Source: Pararge aegeria (lineage: Eukaryota; Arthropoda; Insecta; Lepidoptera; Nymphalidae). From it: 64,000 bases of DNA. Within the stretch, counting starts at the first letter, position 1, and the number at the start of each line of letters is the position of its first letter. Below are positions 1 to 12,325 of this stretch, piece by piece. Position numbers and translations under genes: made by a program. Location: positions 8,370,001 to 8,434,000 of the forward strand of contig NC_053187.1 of the NCBI RefSeq assembly GCF_905163445.1, read 5' to 3'. Below the pieces are notes generated by a model, which saw only the letters and a program-made list of their open reading frames with translations, was not told where the DNA came from and searched no databases.

Positions 1-235
1 TTTACATTTAAAAGTCCAACCTGAGGGAAGAAATTCTTTAAATAATTTGTTGACACTTGATACCTTCAGAATACGATCCTGTATAGTAGGCGGAAAGCTT
101 AATTTATTGTATTATTTAGCTGAACCGCTCGCTGGGGAAGGCGCGGGTCGATCGATACGCGGACGGTACCCTTATTGCGAGTTTGTGTACCTCGCATGAA
201 TGGTTTACGAAGTACATTTTAATTGGATAAGTTGT

Positions 236-348
236 ATAGGAAAGAGATTGCCCACCAATCTGCACTGGTCCAGCATGGTAGACACTAACCCCTTTCTCAT
301 TGTGGTAAGAGACCCGTGTCCTGTAGTGGGCTATATGAAATTGTATAG
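236..348 (+). mobile_element. SINE family 2, 3' part
   Basis: CCACCAATCTGCACTGGTCC and GGTAAGAGACCCGTGTCCTG are the family-2 3' end. The open frame across it is incidental. Confidence 0.65.
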
Positions 349-350
349 CA

Positions 351-3300
351 GATTTTATGGCGAAAAATCTCGAACAAACAGCCATCATTTTGTCACAAGA
401 AAAATATATAGGTTTTTAGATACAAGTTATGCGGGAACTTTCTGCGGGCTGGATAGCAATAGTAAAGTTAGCTTATCTATAAAATTTATTAGTCAATTTC
501 TCATATTATTTTTCTATGCGATACGATAGTATATATGAAGTCAGCTAGCATTGGGCAGTCGTGGTTCAAACACTGCGATCGCTCAGGAGCACTTTTTTAA
601 GAAGGTCATTGCTATTTGATCATTTTATGTGATAATTTGATGTTTCGGCCTATAGGCTCAAGGGCACGCTTTTACAGAGAAGTGCGCAGGTAATAATATC
701 ACTATGGATTCTGAATTTTCAGAAATGAGGTCTTGTCCAGATGACACTGTAACTAGCGCTTTCAATGCCAATGCCAATTCAATGCCAATTTTGGTCTTCT
801 CATAGTTCGTCGATGTCTGTTAGAGGTGCTAAGCGTAGCTATATAACGCACACGTCGAGCTTCGAAACAAGGAGCATTACGACAGTTATGCTACAACATT
901 ATAGGGTTTCGAGCAATCGAAAATAATCAACGTCTATCGAATAAGCGTCCTCGTACTAAATGGGCCTACAGGTTATACGGGACTAGACGTAAATAATGAA
1001 AGCGCTCGGAGTTTTCCTGGCGGACTGATATCCGTATTATGGATCATTCCGACTAACACGGAACATGATATTTATTTACCCTTCATAACAAATAGCTTTT
1101 CAATGCAAAGTATGTATTATTAATAACTTCTTGTGCCCGCGGACTCGCTCGCGCTTAACTCTCACTTCGCTTAACTCTCATGGAAAATTTTGCTCTTCCT
1201 AGATGTAATTTGTGTGAATCGCCGAAGAGCACTCTTATCTTATGTACTTCTTCATAATGTAATACTTGATAATGATAATACAGAGACCTAGTTGTTTCCC
1301 GCGACTTTGTCCGCGTTTGTCGCTTTTTCGAAAATCCTACAAACATGGTTAGTTTTTACGGTCTTATCTCCAGGATACCAGCTATGGATACAAAATGCCA
1401 CAATAATTAGTGTAGCTGCGAAGCCGCGCATAGGAAACAAAGCCATTTTTTAAATCGCCTGGAAACTTTACCCTGATGATGTTACGGAAAAATATGTCGT
1501 CGTATCTCTAGCTTAAATGTTATTAGGATCGGTACAAACAAAGAAACAAAAAAACACAGAAACACTTTCGCAATTACAGTGTGAGTTTAACTGACCAAGA
1601 AAGAAAATGCCTAGTAGGAATGCAGATACTAAAGGAAATGATTTAATTCACGTCACGCGACGTTACCTATACAACGTGTAACCGAATTACGAAATACTGT
1701 AGAAACCCGGTAGAAATTAAATAAAAATAACCGTATTTCTTTTTTGATACAAACTAATTCAAAACATTCTAATTGCTTACTTATGACAACCCTATTGCAG
1801 ATAAAATAGTACCACGCGTAGTATATAATATAAAGTGACAGGAGTCTCTTGATTTTAACTTTGCATGTAATGTTAGGGCTGTATCTGATTTTTTTCAGTA
1901 AAAACTATAGTTTACTCAAATACTAATAGCTTTTCGGTTTCACAGATAAGTCTCAGAGACATTTAATAACCTCTAAAGCCTCTGAGGAGTGGCGAGGAAT
2001 AGTTAAGCGTGCCACAACCCTTAAATGACGACCACGAACGCTCTGACAAGAGCGAACCGACTGAGAAGAAGAAAGCCTCTGAGGTTATATTTCGGTTTTA
2101 ATTTACAGGTTTTGTAGTCGCAGTGTCTTAAAAGTCACATCAAACAAAATATATTGGCTTCCTACTTCGATACAGCAAACGCGGTCCACACCAAAATGAT
2201 TAAAAGTCAAAGCCCAAAGGAACTTTATTTGAATCGACTGCGTAATTAATTCACTCTGCGACCTGACATAGACTTTACAAAGGAAAAGGGCCAAAAAATG
2301 TTAAAGCTGGCTTGAAAGTTGGCACGTTTGAAAGTGTTCCATAATCAAACGGAACTTTTAATTTCGTCCTGTCGCTCTATCCATATTCAGCAATCACTCG
2401 GCATCATATCAAATACTTTATACTAGCTGCTACGCGTTTTATCTTTTTTTAACACTGCGGTTTATTTTTCCTGGCTGAAAAGTATCCCATCTCTATAATG
2501 CTGAATCTCGATGCAGAATATCCTCATGGTCGCTTTAGTTGTTAGCCGTGCATAGGTAGGTAAATCTTCTGGAACCACAGAATGAAGAACATACAGAAAC
2601 CGTGTACGTGACTAATATTGAGGCATTTAAAACCACTCCACTTTAGAAGTGTGTCTCGAACAGGCGGATAGTCACTTTATTCCATTTGACTGTAATTATT
2701 TTACCTCCTATGTTTAAAACGTTTGGTCTGGGATAGAAGTAGAACCTACCCTATAATAGCTAGGTACACAGAACATTTCATTTTCATATATAATCTACCG
2801 ATCAAATTGATAATTCTCTCTTTGTTTAATTCGGCAAAAAAAAATGCAATTTACTTACTTTCGGTCGCTTTCCTATTCTACACCCCATCAAACTAAACTG
2901 CGTGTTTTCCTTGTTTCCTTTTTAATTATGAAGCGAATACGCTTCAATCTACATTTTTCCAACACTAAGTAAAAAAGTGTTGCGTAAGCAATAGAATGCG
3001 TTACATAAACGCGACCTACATAGTTCGCAACGGTCCGAGTAGGTCTGTAACTTTATAGTACGGTCGCTTAGTCGTGCCTTAAGTAACCTATACTAACATT
3101 ATTAAGAGGAAATATTTGTTTGTTTGTTTGTATATTTATTTGTAATCGATAAACTTTGAAACTAGTGTAGTAAGAATAATTTAAACCATTTTTACAATTA
3201 GAAATTGTTTTATTCAGGAATAACATATTTTTCGGTAAGAGTAAGATATGAACCTGAAATATTAGTAGGTAATTGTAAACAGCCCCCGAAGAAAACACGC

Positions 3301-3568
3301 TAACGTTTTTCTTTATTCGCGTGTTCTGACTGCATGATTTGTCAAAGTAACAAATTTAAAATATTGCACCCTTTAAAATATCCACCCAAGGAATTCACCA
3401 GAGGAAGTCACCTTTCAACTGTTACTTTCATAAGTCAAAGCGTGATAAAACGCTGACGTTATTCCACGTTTATTTGCAAGGCCTAACAATTCCCTGTTAG
3501 TTATACCACGTAATTTTACTCACTTACTGATTTTCTTAGATTTCTCTCCGATTCTTCATCATATTTTT
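351..3568. other. Intergenic, no gene seen
   Basis: AT-rich DNA with stops in all frames. Scraps of common repeats (CCGCGACTTTGTCCGCG near 1300, GAAGCCGCGCATAGG near 1420) are present. Short open frames have no recognisable protein. Confidence 0.6.
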
Positions 3569-3690
3569 AACCTATTACCAGTCCAATAAGGGCACGAGTC
3601 TCCCCTTAAAATGAGAAGGTTGTTGGCTTACTTTTCCACGCTGCCCGGCCAAGTCCGGATTGGTAGACATCGCACTCTTCGAATATTCGG
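3569..3690 (-). mobile_element. SINE family 2, 3' part, antisense
   Basis: AAGGGCACGAGTCTCCCCTT and CTGCCCGGCCAAGTCCGGAT are the reversed family-2 3' end. Confidence 0.6.
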
Positions 3691-4139
3691 CCTCTATCCG
3701 TAAAATCTTCGTCGAAGGTATTCTTATTTATCCATTATTCTCTCGATAATAGTAAATAAACAGTATATTTTTAATAACAGTAACAAAAGTCATGACAAAG
3801 TATATGGGTATTTTAAATGTTTAATCGTAACCTACCCACAGCTACGGGCAAAACTTACAAGTGTAATCCGAATTAGGAACTATGTATGAACGAATTTATG
3901 AGAATACTTACTTAACAAGATTTTGGCTAATGAGGCGTATAAATGTTCACAGCTCAACTAGTGAAGCTATTTAACTAGCTTTATTACATTACTTAATTTA
4001 AAGTAACGTATTGCATAATATGAAATGGTAATCATGTTCTTCTTGCCCTCACCCCAAGCTATGTGGTTTTGGCAATTCTTCCACTCAGAAGTGAGTGTCA
4101 GCGATCAACATACTGCCCACTTCTTTTACACGTAAGTAA

Positions 4140-4309
4140 GTTGTCGCGTCAGATCAGAGTGCCAAGTGTGAGATTTGCTAGCTACCTTTACTTATTCGAC
4201 GCGTAAAAGTTAACCACGATTTGTGTTGTCGCGTCAGATCAGAGTGCCAAGTGTGAGATTTGCTAGCTACCTTTACTTATTCGACGCGTAAAAGTTAACC
4301 ACGATTTGT
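4140..4309 (+). repeat. Perfect 85-bp tandem duplication
   Basis: 4140-4224 and 4225-4309 appear identical, from GTTGTCGCGTCAGATCAGAG to ACCACGATTTGT. The unit includes the left arm of the adjacent foldback element. Identity without visible drift points to a recent event. Confidence 0.9.
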
Positions 4310-4453
4310 ATAGTATCGAAAGAGCGTCATCTCGTGACAGTACGGTTTCCCAGTAATGTCACTAGATGGCACTTCTTCGATACCATATACATCATAGTTG
4401 ACTTTCACGTGATCGAGTAAGTTAACGTAGGTAGAAAATCTCACACTTAGCAC
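4244..4453. mobile_element. Foldback MITE with long inverted arms
   Basis: The left end GTGCCAAGTGTGAGATTT and right end AAATCTCACACTTAGCAC are inverted copies. Similarity runs about 90 bp inward, including TATCGAA..G.CATCT on both arms. It is about 210 bp, and an extra copy of the left arm lies at 4159. A related element is at 27.3 kb. Confidence 0.75.
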
Positions 4454-4578
4454 TCGTCACTCACTCGTCGAACGAGGTGACTAAAACAACTAACCCTCTG
4501 CCAGCGTCCTCTGTTCTACTACTTCCATTTACCGCCATCACCAACCCTCGTATTGGGAGATGCCTTTCACATACAAGT

Positions 4579-4642
4579 CTATAATAGTCCAGTAGTGAAC
4601 AGTTATAGGCTACTATAACCGTTCACTACTGGACTATTATAG
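4579..4642. repeat. Hairpin: 30-bp arms, 4-nt loop
   Basis: Left arm 4579-4608, loop GCTA, right arm 4613-4642, with one mismatch. The core is AGTCCAGTAGTGAAC. Copies of the TCTATAATAG-like ends continue just downstream (4640-4680). Confidence 0.85.
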
Positions 4643-6897
4643 ATCTATTTTTTAAGATCTATATAGATCTATTATAGTTTTCATTTCACTACTTGATGAA
4701 TTATAGATGATAAACTAAAGATTTTCTTTGAATCTTTTTAATTTTCCTATTTTAAATGCAAGGCTATTCGGGGATTGGTAATAAGCCGGTGGGGTATTGC
4801 AGTATTCATAACAGTAAAAAAAAAAACACAATTTTTCCTGGCTTTTAGAGAAATGTCAATTACATAAAATACGCAGTGACAACCATAACATCAGCTCTCT
4901 TTAAATTAAAGGTAAAATGGGGTCGCTAAGCCAACAGCAAAAAGGTTACTGCTTAGATAATATTCAAACAATAATTCACACTCGTTTTTACGTACACATG
5001 TACACATGTAAATACGATTTAAAGTCGTAATAATTAGGGTTGTCAACTTTTTTTAGATTACATTTGTTTAATAATATCTTTAAATTGTTTTTTTTATATT
5101 AGGGATACTTTTTCTGAACGGTGAGTAGTGACCTAGTAATCCCAAAACTTATTTCTTACTAACTACGTACGAACTCATTAAGTCCCACAAGCTCTCCAAT
5201 AATCAGCCTAGTAGATACATATTGGTTCAGATTCATTTTTATACAAATCTCTTTTCCAAACTTTTCACTGTGTTTCACACAAAAGCGCGGCACTAAATTC
5301 TTAACGATTGGAATACATAAATAAAACGATGGTGGCCACAGGTCTGTGCCTTCACAAATTAAGTTTTTCAATTAACAATGTATTTTTTTATTAGATAAAA
5401 TCTCGCATATGCTAACAATCTCACCTGATCAATGAAGTTCAGGTCGTTGTCGGATCTTTACGTGACATAAAGCGTTATGATACCAGTTGATAAAAGTACT
5501 TACTTACTACTAACCTGCTATTAAAATGTAATAGGGCATGAGGAACCTGAAGAGTTTGCAAAACTGAAGACGAAATGATTTCACCGAAGATTTCAAAACC
5601 GAAGCATAACCACGGAGCCATAATTTGACACTGCATTCGAGTGTGTGGGTAGAGTGTTCAATTATCTAGCACCATTCGAATTCAGTGCTCGAATGTGGAC
5701 GCTCGACGGGATCGCAATGAAAAGAAGATTGGACGTATTGATCGCTGCCGTTCATTTTTACATTCTATTGTAAGTCAGTGAAATTGTTGTTCCACGGGAA
5801 TTAATCAAGTATGAAACATCAAACTACTTTATACAAAGTAATTCGGAAATATCAATGTGTAATTTTGTGTGTAACCAATTAATTACTAACAGTAGCATTT
5901 TAGAATAGATGTCATTCAAAAGAGAAGACCGAAGTAATGTTATCCTCTTTATCGCCTTTTTGCTTTGCAAGTGTTATAACAGTCGCATCTGTAGACAAAA
6001 TGTATAACCAGTCATTATTACTTTCTAAAGAGAAGCGATTTAGAATCCTAGTTTATTTTCGCTACGGGTATAAGAAGAACAGTAAAGGGTACTGGGGCAC
6101 CGGGCACCACTTATAACGAGTATTACTAATACTTAGAGAAATGATTATAATTTTTTGAAACGTTTATTAACGGTTTTCATTTAAATATGTGGAAAAGAAT
6201 GGCAACCCTAACTCACATTTGTAGACCAAAAGTAAACCCAGTAATTTCTTCTTTCTAAACCGACATCGACTTAGCTCCCTACCAATTATTTACGTTAAGG
6301 AAATAATAAAAAAGGAGGAAAGAAGAAGTTACCAGGCAACCACCTATAAAAGTATATGTATCACGTCATATACTTACTCGATGTAGACAAATAATTATTC
6401 TTTTGTGAAAGGTTTCTTTTAGTTTTCTTATAAAAGTATCTTTTTATAAAAATTGACAACCCTAAAAAACTGTACTTCATATTTACACTTGTAATGTGGT
6501 TCTTTCTCTTGCTCTTGTAATACTGCTTGACTACATTTGTACCTACCTTAATTATTATGCTACCTTAATTATTGCTTATGGTTGTCATCGCGTATTTTTT
6601 ATAAAAACCTTTATTTATTTATTAATAAACAATCGACTGACCAAGCAGGTGGAGCATCTTATGTTTAGTGGAAAAGCATCGTCTATAAACAGCATCGCTT
6701 CGCAGGACATGATAGGAACTGTTCTTCAAAGTGCGCCTAAGCATAATGATTTTTTAATAAAAATATATGTCAATACTGTTGATATTTAGAATATTATCTA
6801 CACCGACAGAAGAAAAGAATGGGGATGTAATTGTCTAAAATATAGTTACAAACTGTTACTTTGTGATTACGTTTTATTGCTATGATTATTAATAATA
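4643..6897. other. Intergenic, no gene seen
   Basis: AT-rich, low-complexity runs; no recognisable protein, splice-bounded exon or clear repeat element. Confidence 0.6.
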
Positions 6898-6907
6898 AAA
6901 TTAATAT

Positions 6908-8175
6908 ATGGGTCATGCCCTTACTCATACTCATACTCATATACACTTTAGCAATCTAAAGTGGACTCAAACTGAACTGGACACCCTGGACTGTAAAGTT
7001 CGCAAACTGTTGACGGCTTACCGTATGCATCACCCACGTTCCTCTGTAATGAGGTTGTACATCCCACCCAAGTGTGGAGGACGTGGTCTTCTGAATGCCA
7101 AGAACCTTCATAATCGTGAGGTGTGCAATCTTAGAGATCATTTTCTTAGAATGAATGTGGGTATGTGTAAGGATGTCGGTCGCAGTAGATAAGGTCTTAC
7201 TCCACTATTCCTTGGCAAAGAGAACTGGCGCAAGCCAAAAATACTTAGCAACTCAGATCGTGTGGCGGTATGGAAGAGTAAGGAGTTGCATGGCAGATTC
7301 TACAAGGCCCTGTCGGGACCAAATGTAGATCAAATCGCATCTGTATCCTGGTTACAATTCGGTGACCTATTTGGGGAAACCGAGGGTTTTGTCTGTGCAA
7401 TTATGGACGAAGTCATCAAGACGAGAAACTACCGGAAACAATGAAAGATGGCACTCTAGACATATGTCGAGCGTGTCATCGTCCTGGGGAGTCCCTCAGG
7501 CATATAGTTTCCGGGTGTTCTCATCTTGCTAACGGCGAATACTTGCACAGACATAATCAAGTAGCCAGGATAGTTCATCAACAACTTGCTCTTCGGTTTG
7601 GCCTTATCGATTTTGAGATGCCTTACGGTACGATCCGGCGTCAGTTCTTGAAAATAGCAGTGCATTGCTCTACTGGGATCGAACGATTATCACTGACAGG
7701 TATATTACAGCTAATAGACCTGATATAGTGCTAGTCGATCGATCAGTGCGCCGTGCAATAATTGTTGACATTACTATTCCACATGACGATAATCTGGTGA
7801 AAGCTGAAATGGAAAAAGTATCTAAATACTTGGACCTTGCTCACGAGATTACCGCCATGTGGAATGTTGAGTCGACCGTTGTTGTTCCGATCGTCGTTTC
7901 AGTCAATGGTCTTCTCGCGAAAAGCTTCGACCAACATCTTAAGAAGCTTTCGCTTGGTTGTTGGATCAAGGGTCGGATACAGAAGGCAGTAGTCCTTGAA
8001 ACGGCGCGTATTGTGAGGAGGTTCCCCACTCCGGAGCCCTGACCACCGGTTGCTTGGGCATTCAAAAGCCCCGCAAGCGGAGGGTTGAAGTTTTTTTTTT
8101 TTTTTAATTTTTAATAGTGTTGTTTAATTTATTTTTAAGCATTGTTAATAATTTAATAAATGATAGAGAAAAAAT
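6908..8175 (+). mobile_element. 5'-truncated, dead RLE-type LINE (R2/R4-like)
   Basis: The 3' end of a non-LTR retrotransposon with a restriction-enzyme-like endonuclease. Protein pieces in order: the end of the RT/thumb region (RKLLTAYRMHHPRSSVMRLY, then CGGRGLL), a zinc-knuckle-like CRACHRPGESLRHIVSGC, and an endonuclease-type domain (NRPDIVLVDR, VDITIPHDDN, then EMEKVSKYLDLAHE). The copy is broken by a stop near 7190 and by frameshifts near 7440 and 7665. A 3' tail follows the final stop at 8040. The flanks carry AAATTAATAT at 6898-6907 and 8176-8185, a likely 10-bp target duplication. Family assignment within RLE LINEs is uncertain. Confidence 0.85.
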
Positions 8176-8277
8176 AAATTAATATCTCAATAAAGAATGG
8201 AACTGAAGTGTATGTCTATGATTTCGTAATACCTACCTCCTTTTTAATAAGATTACATATAGTTCCATGGTGATAAA

Positions 8278-8496
8278 GTACTATCATCATCATAATCATC
8301 ATCAATCTATTATCGACCTACTACAGGGCACGGGTCTCTCAGGCATGCAAGTGATATTTATATTGCTCAAATTAAAACGCACATTTACGTCTTTTAAAAC
8401 GTTAAAAGAAAAGTTAGTAGTGCATTTCGGGGCTCGAACTCGGTCTCACGAAAGGAAAGCCGAAACCTTACCCACTAGGCTATCACCGCTTCCAAA
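8278..8496 (-). mobile_element. SINE family 2, antisense, internally deleted
   Basis: The reverse strand reads head AGCGGTGATAGCCTAGTGGG, B-box GAGTTCGAGCCCCGA, a shortened body, then GAGACCCGTGCCCTGTAGTA and a (GAT)n-like tail. Confidence 0.75.
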
Positions 8497-8499
8497 ATA

Positions 8500-11400
8500 A
8501 AACCATTACCCAAATATCCTACCAATACCCTAAGCGCGGGACTGACTTTGTAATACAATTTGAAGTTTGACCGCTTTAAGCGAGATTTAGTTTGATGTTT
8601 CCGGACCCTTAGCTTGATTTAGGGTTCATGAAATGAACGAAAGCTCTAAAAGTGATCCTTACCTGCTAAACAGGTACCCTGCCAAAGGTAACAAGGTGAC
8701 TAGTTGTATCCTGCCACGCTTCGCTGTGGCACATTTTTATGGAATGGTTGAGAAATGAGAAACAAAACAAAGAATACATTACATATAGGTAAGTTTAATT
8801 TTGCAATATTTGTGGATATACCGACAATATTTTTTGTTTTTCCACTGTCTGCGTGGATTTAAAAACACGCGGATATGTGGCTGTTGCAAAAAATAGATAA
8901 AAACAAACCATGATGCGGACTATATATCATGCTAAATTTCAGCTCGATCGGTGCAGAACCTTTGAGTTTTTGAAGCGTACACAAACCAACATAACATTTT
9001 TATATAAATAGACTTTGTCACACGATTGTTGTGAGAAAATAACTCAAAAGCCTGGAGAGGCATTAAAAACCAAATAAATAATAAAACATTAAATAAATTT
9101 AACTGATTTCAATGACTCTCTGACGCTAACATCTGTATCATTACAGGTTAGTTTTGAGTGTGTAACACAACCAAAATTTACCATCAATTACGTACATATA
9201 ACAGTCTAGACTAAAGGTTTCGCTGGGCAGACTGGCTGGTTATCCCAGTAGATGGTAGTCGTCGCATAGAGGACACAGCTGTCCGTTAAAATTTGAGGAT
9301 TACCCTCGATTTCCATGTCCCCCTCATCAGAGCTTGACTTGGTTCCTTAGGGCCCTAAAGTATACCCTTTAAAACGGTAAAGAGTTTTCGAAAATAATAG
9401 AAAAACCGTCGAGCAATACATATAGGCGAACAAAGAGACTTACACTTTTTAACTCTGTTAAACAGGGGAGTTAAAAAATACATGATACAGTCTTTGTCTT
9501 CTTCTTGCCTTGGTTTTTTTCTAGTCAACACACTTTGTGTAGATAGAAATAAAATATAACGTTTATTTTTATAATTTTAAAACGTTCTTTACCAACACTT
9601 AAAAGTAATGAATGTTTCAGACAAGAAATAAAGGAAGGCAGGAAGGTATACCTAAATGTTGCTATTGTAGGTTAACAGAAACGCCGCGCCGCGTTTACTT
9701 ACCGTAAATCGAGTAGCGAGTGCCTTTTGACCTCTGTAATTATCAAGGGCGGGACGGTAACAATTAGGTTCGCTTGATTGGGCAATCAATAATCTGAGGT
9801 GTTTGATTTATCAAATTTAGGCTTCGATAAAGATTAATGACTCGACGTCAAAGTTCAGACTATGTATTAGAAAATCAGATGCGTAACACCGTTTTAACAT
9901 GGTTTACTCTAAAAGTTAGCAAGTATTCGCATGGTGTACTTCGTTGACGTTACCACCTTCAGCCCATTAATTGCCTACAGCTGGGCATGGGTCCGTTCTT
10001 CGTTATATTCTCTCAGTCATCTCGTACCTACGACTTTCGCGGAATGGTGACACCTGTATCTTATTGGCCGTCACCACATGGCGCACAGAAAATATTCTTA
10101 ACTCAGAAGAAGCAGCAGCGTCCACACAGCACAGCTCATATAATACCATCTACTGCGAGCACCAACCCGTCTGCCCATCAAATTCAAATTCAATCAAAAA
10201 ATTTATTCATGTAGGCCTATAACAGGCACTTATAAAGCGTTCATGTATATACATGTGTTTACATAATTGTAAGAGGATGGTGACAACTTCGCTTGCCAAC
10301 TTAAACCTAAAGCTACGAGGGTACGCGTCCTGGTCTAGGAGAGCCCACAACAAACTTAGCCGTGCAATATTTTTTTGCTGTCCCCATCTCACAGTAAATT
10401 AATAGTAAGGTATGAAGGCAATTCACACCCAAGCTTTTTTATCGTTTAAGTAATCCTTAACATTATAATAGGATTTTTCTGTATAAATAATGTGTTTTGT
10501 ATAAACTTTGAACTTATCGAGAGACATCTCAAAGATTTCAATCGGTAAAATAGTAGTTTTTTTTTGTAAAACTGCCGCTTATAGGAAAACAAAAACTTAT
10601 CAAATTAAGCTAATTCATATGATACCTTACCAATTTGAATATAGCTATCAAATAGCATCATAGTTTAACATCCTGAGTAAACCTTCCCCCTATAAATTAA
10701 GACCCCATTTCTTTAATTCTGTTGAAAGTGTTGATTTCTGGATTGTTCTCATCACTAGTGCTAAAACTAATTAAAATTTCGGTAAACTATGTGTATATGT
10801 AGATACATATCTACTTACCTACCTCGGTTCGCAAAGAGGCTCAAATTGTTTGCTATGTTATGTAGATTAATAAATATTAAATTATTAAATTATTTACTAT
10901 GTTGGTACTCCATTTATTGCAACTTTATACATTAATAGCAGTATAGTATTTTATATAGAACCTACTTGCCGAGTCTTTGAAGTAGCCGGCTCAACCTCCG
11001 CCTTTTGGCGAGATCCAGCGCGGCGGTCGCATTCAAACAGCGCAAAGTGCCCATATTTAAGAGAACAAACTATGAAAGCCACAACTAGAATCTAAACAAA
11101 ACATAAGCAACAATTAGGTATAAACCATGCAAATAAACTAGTTTATGCAATTTAATCGCTTGTGTCTATACAATTCACGGGTTTCATGGTGAAATTGACT
11201 AGAAACAAGTACCTGTCGAGCTTCATTTCCAATTGTGGCTAGTGTACGTCGACGGTGCCCAATCGTTGTTAATGTGTCCCGTATTTCTGGACACTATTAC
11301 AGGACACTGGTCCTCTAACAGTCCGCTACGTAACAAAACCGCGTCTAGTCGACATCTGCAGTTTGCACAGCGCCTAAGGATATTAAACGTTAATTCAGTC

Positions 11401-12064
11401 ACGTCACCGATCAGTCAAATTAGAATTGATGGACGTGACGTGGTGAAACTAAGTAAGCGTCAGTCGTCGTCAGTATAAGGGCGATATCTTTTTTTAAGCG
11501 AACATGCGGTTTTCCTCATTATAGTGTTTTTCACGGAAATTTACTTTGTAGTACGGAACGGATGATGAGAGGCATGCTTCTCTTCTTCACTCACACTCTA
11601 GCAAAGGAAGTAGTAAGCTGCTGTTTTTAAAGCTTGCTTATTATAAAGAAGACATACGGTAGTTCGACGCCTTTGATCTCGTGATAAATGTTGACTAGCG
11701 TCGCGAAAATAAGCTATAAGAGTCCTTTCCCCAAACTTACCATATGATGCTTTGACTTTACAGCTTCGTTGGACTTCTGAATTACTTGTACCCTCTAGTA
11801 TTTCAGCATTGAGCCTAGTGGGTAACTTCTCTTTCTTCCCTTTTTCGATACCTGGCACGCACCTCCAACTTTCGGAGCTATGTACGTGTTATGCAATTAA
11901 ATATCAAAAACGTCGCTCTCATTCAAAAGGAGACCCGCCGTAGTGGCCCAACCATGGCAGGGAAATATTGCTGTTGTTTGCGAAGCATGGTCGGATCAGA
12001 GAATAAAAATGAGAACTCTCCAATCCGGCATTATTTAGCTTCTATTCGCCACCGTTGACCATAG
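8500..12064. other. Intergenic, repeat scraps only
   Basis: Apart from LINE pieces near 10 kb, nothing clear. LINE-tail-like text (GCTCGATCGGTGCAGAACC) lies near 8940. An inverted pair GTCACGTC / GACGTGAC lies at 11399-11439. Confidence 0.5.
9968..10260 (+). mobile_element. Mixed LINE 3' end fragments
   Basis: A short CTACTGCGA..CCGTCTGCCCA segment belongs to the 38.8-kb LINE family. It is followed by an antisense LINE 3' end (AAATTTATTCATGTAGG). Open frames here are short and not convincing genes. Confidence 0.4.
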
Positions 12065-12325
12065 GTCTTTTTCATATAAGAGAGAGTTTAAGAGCTTAGT
12101 TTCCGCGTTACTCCAATAATCGAGTTCACCTGTTAGTGATAATAACCGTGATATATCTAATACATTACGTGGTCTTTACTGGTGTGGATACCTACAATTT
12201 CCCGACTTGCGGCATGGCGGGTAGGTTCTGATATTTTTTTGGCACAAATATCCTACCCCGGAATCGAACCCAGAATTCACTGAGCCTTATTTAAATATGT
12301 CAGCTTATAACTAAACCAACGAGAC
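12065..12325 (-). mobile_element. SINE-like family 3, degenerate, antisense
   Basis: The reverse strand has a tRNA-like head (GTCTCGTTGGTTTAGTTATA, B-box GGGTTCGATTCCGGGGTAGG) and a body with GTTATTATCACTAACAGGTG. Heavily decayed. Confidence 0.5.

Noticed and set aside
7456..8065. Minus-strand frames over the LINE
   Set aside because: Shadows of the sense LINE coding sequence.
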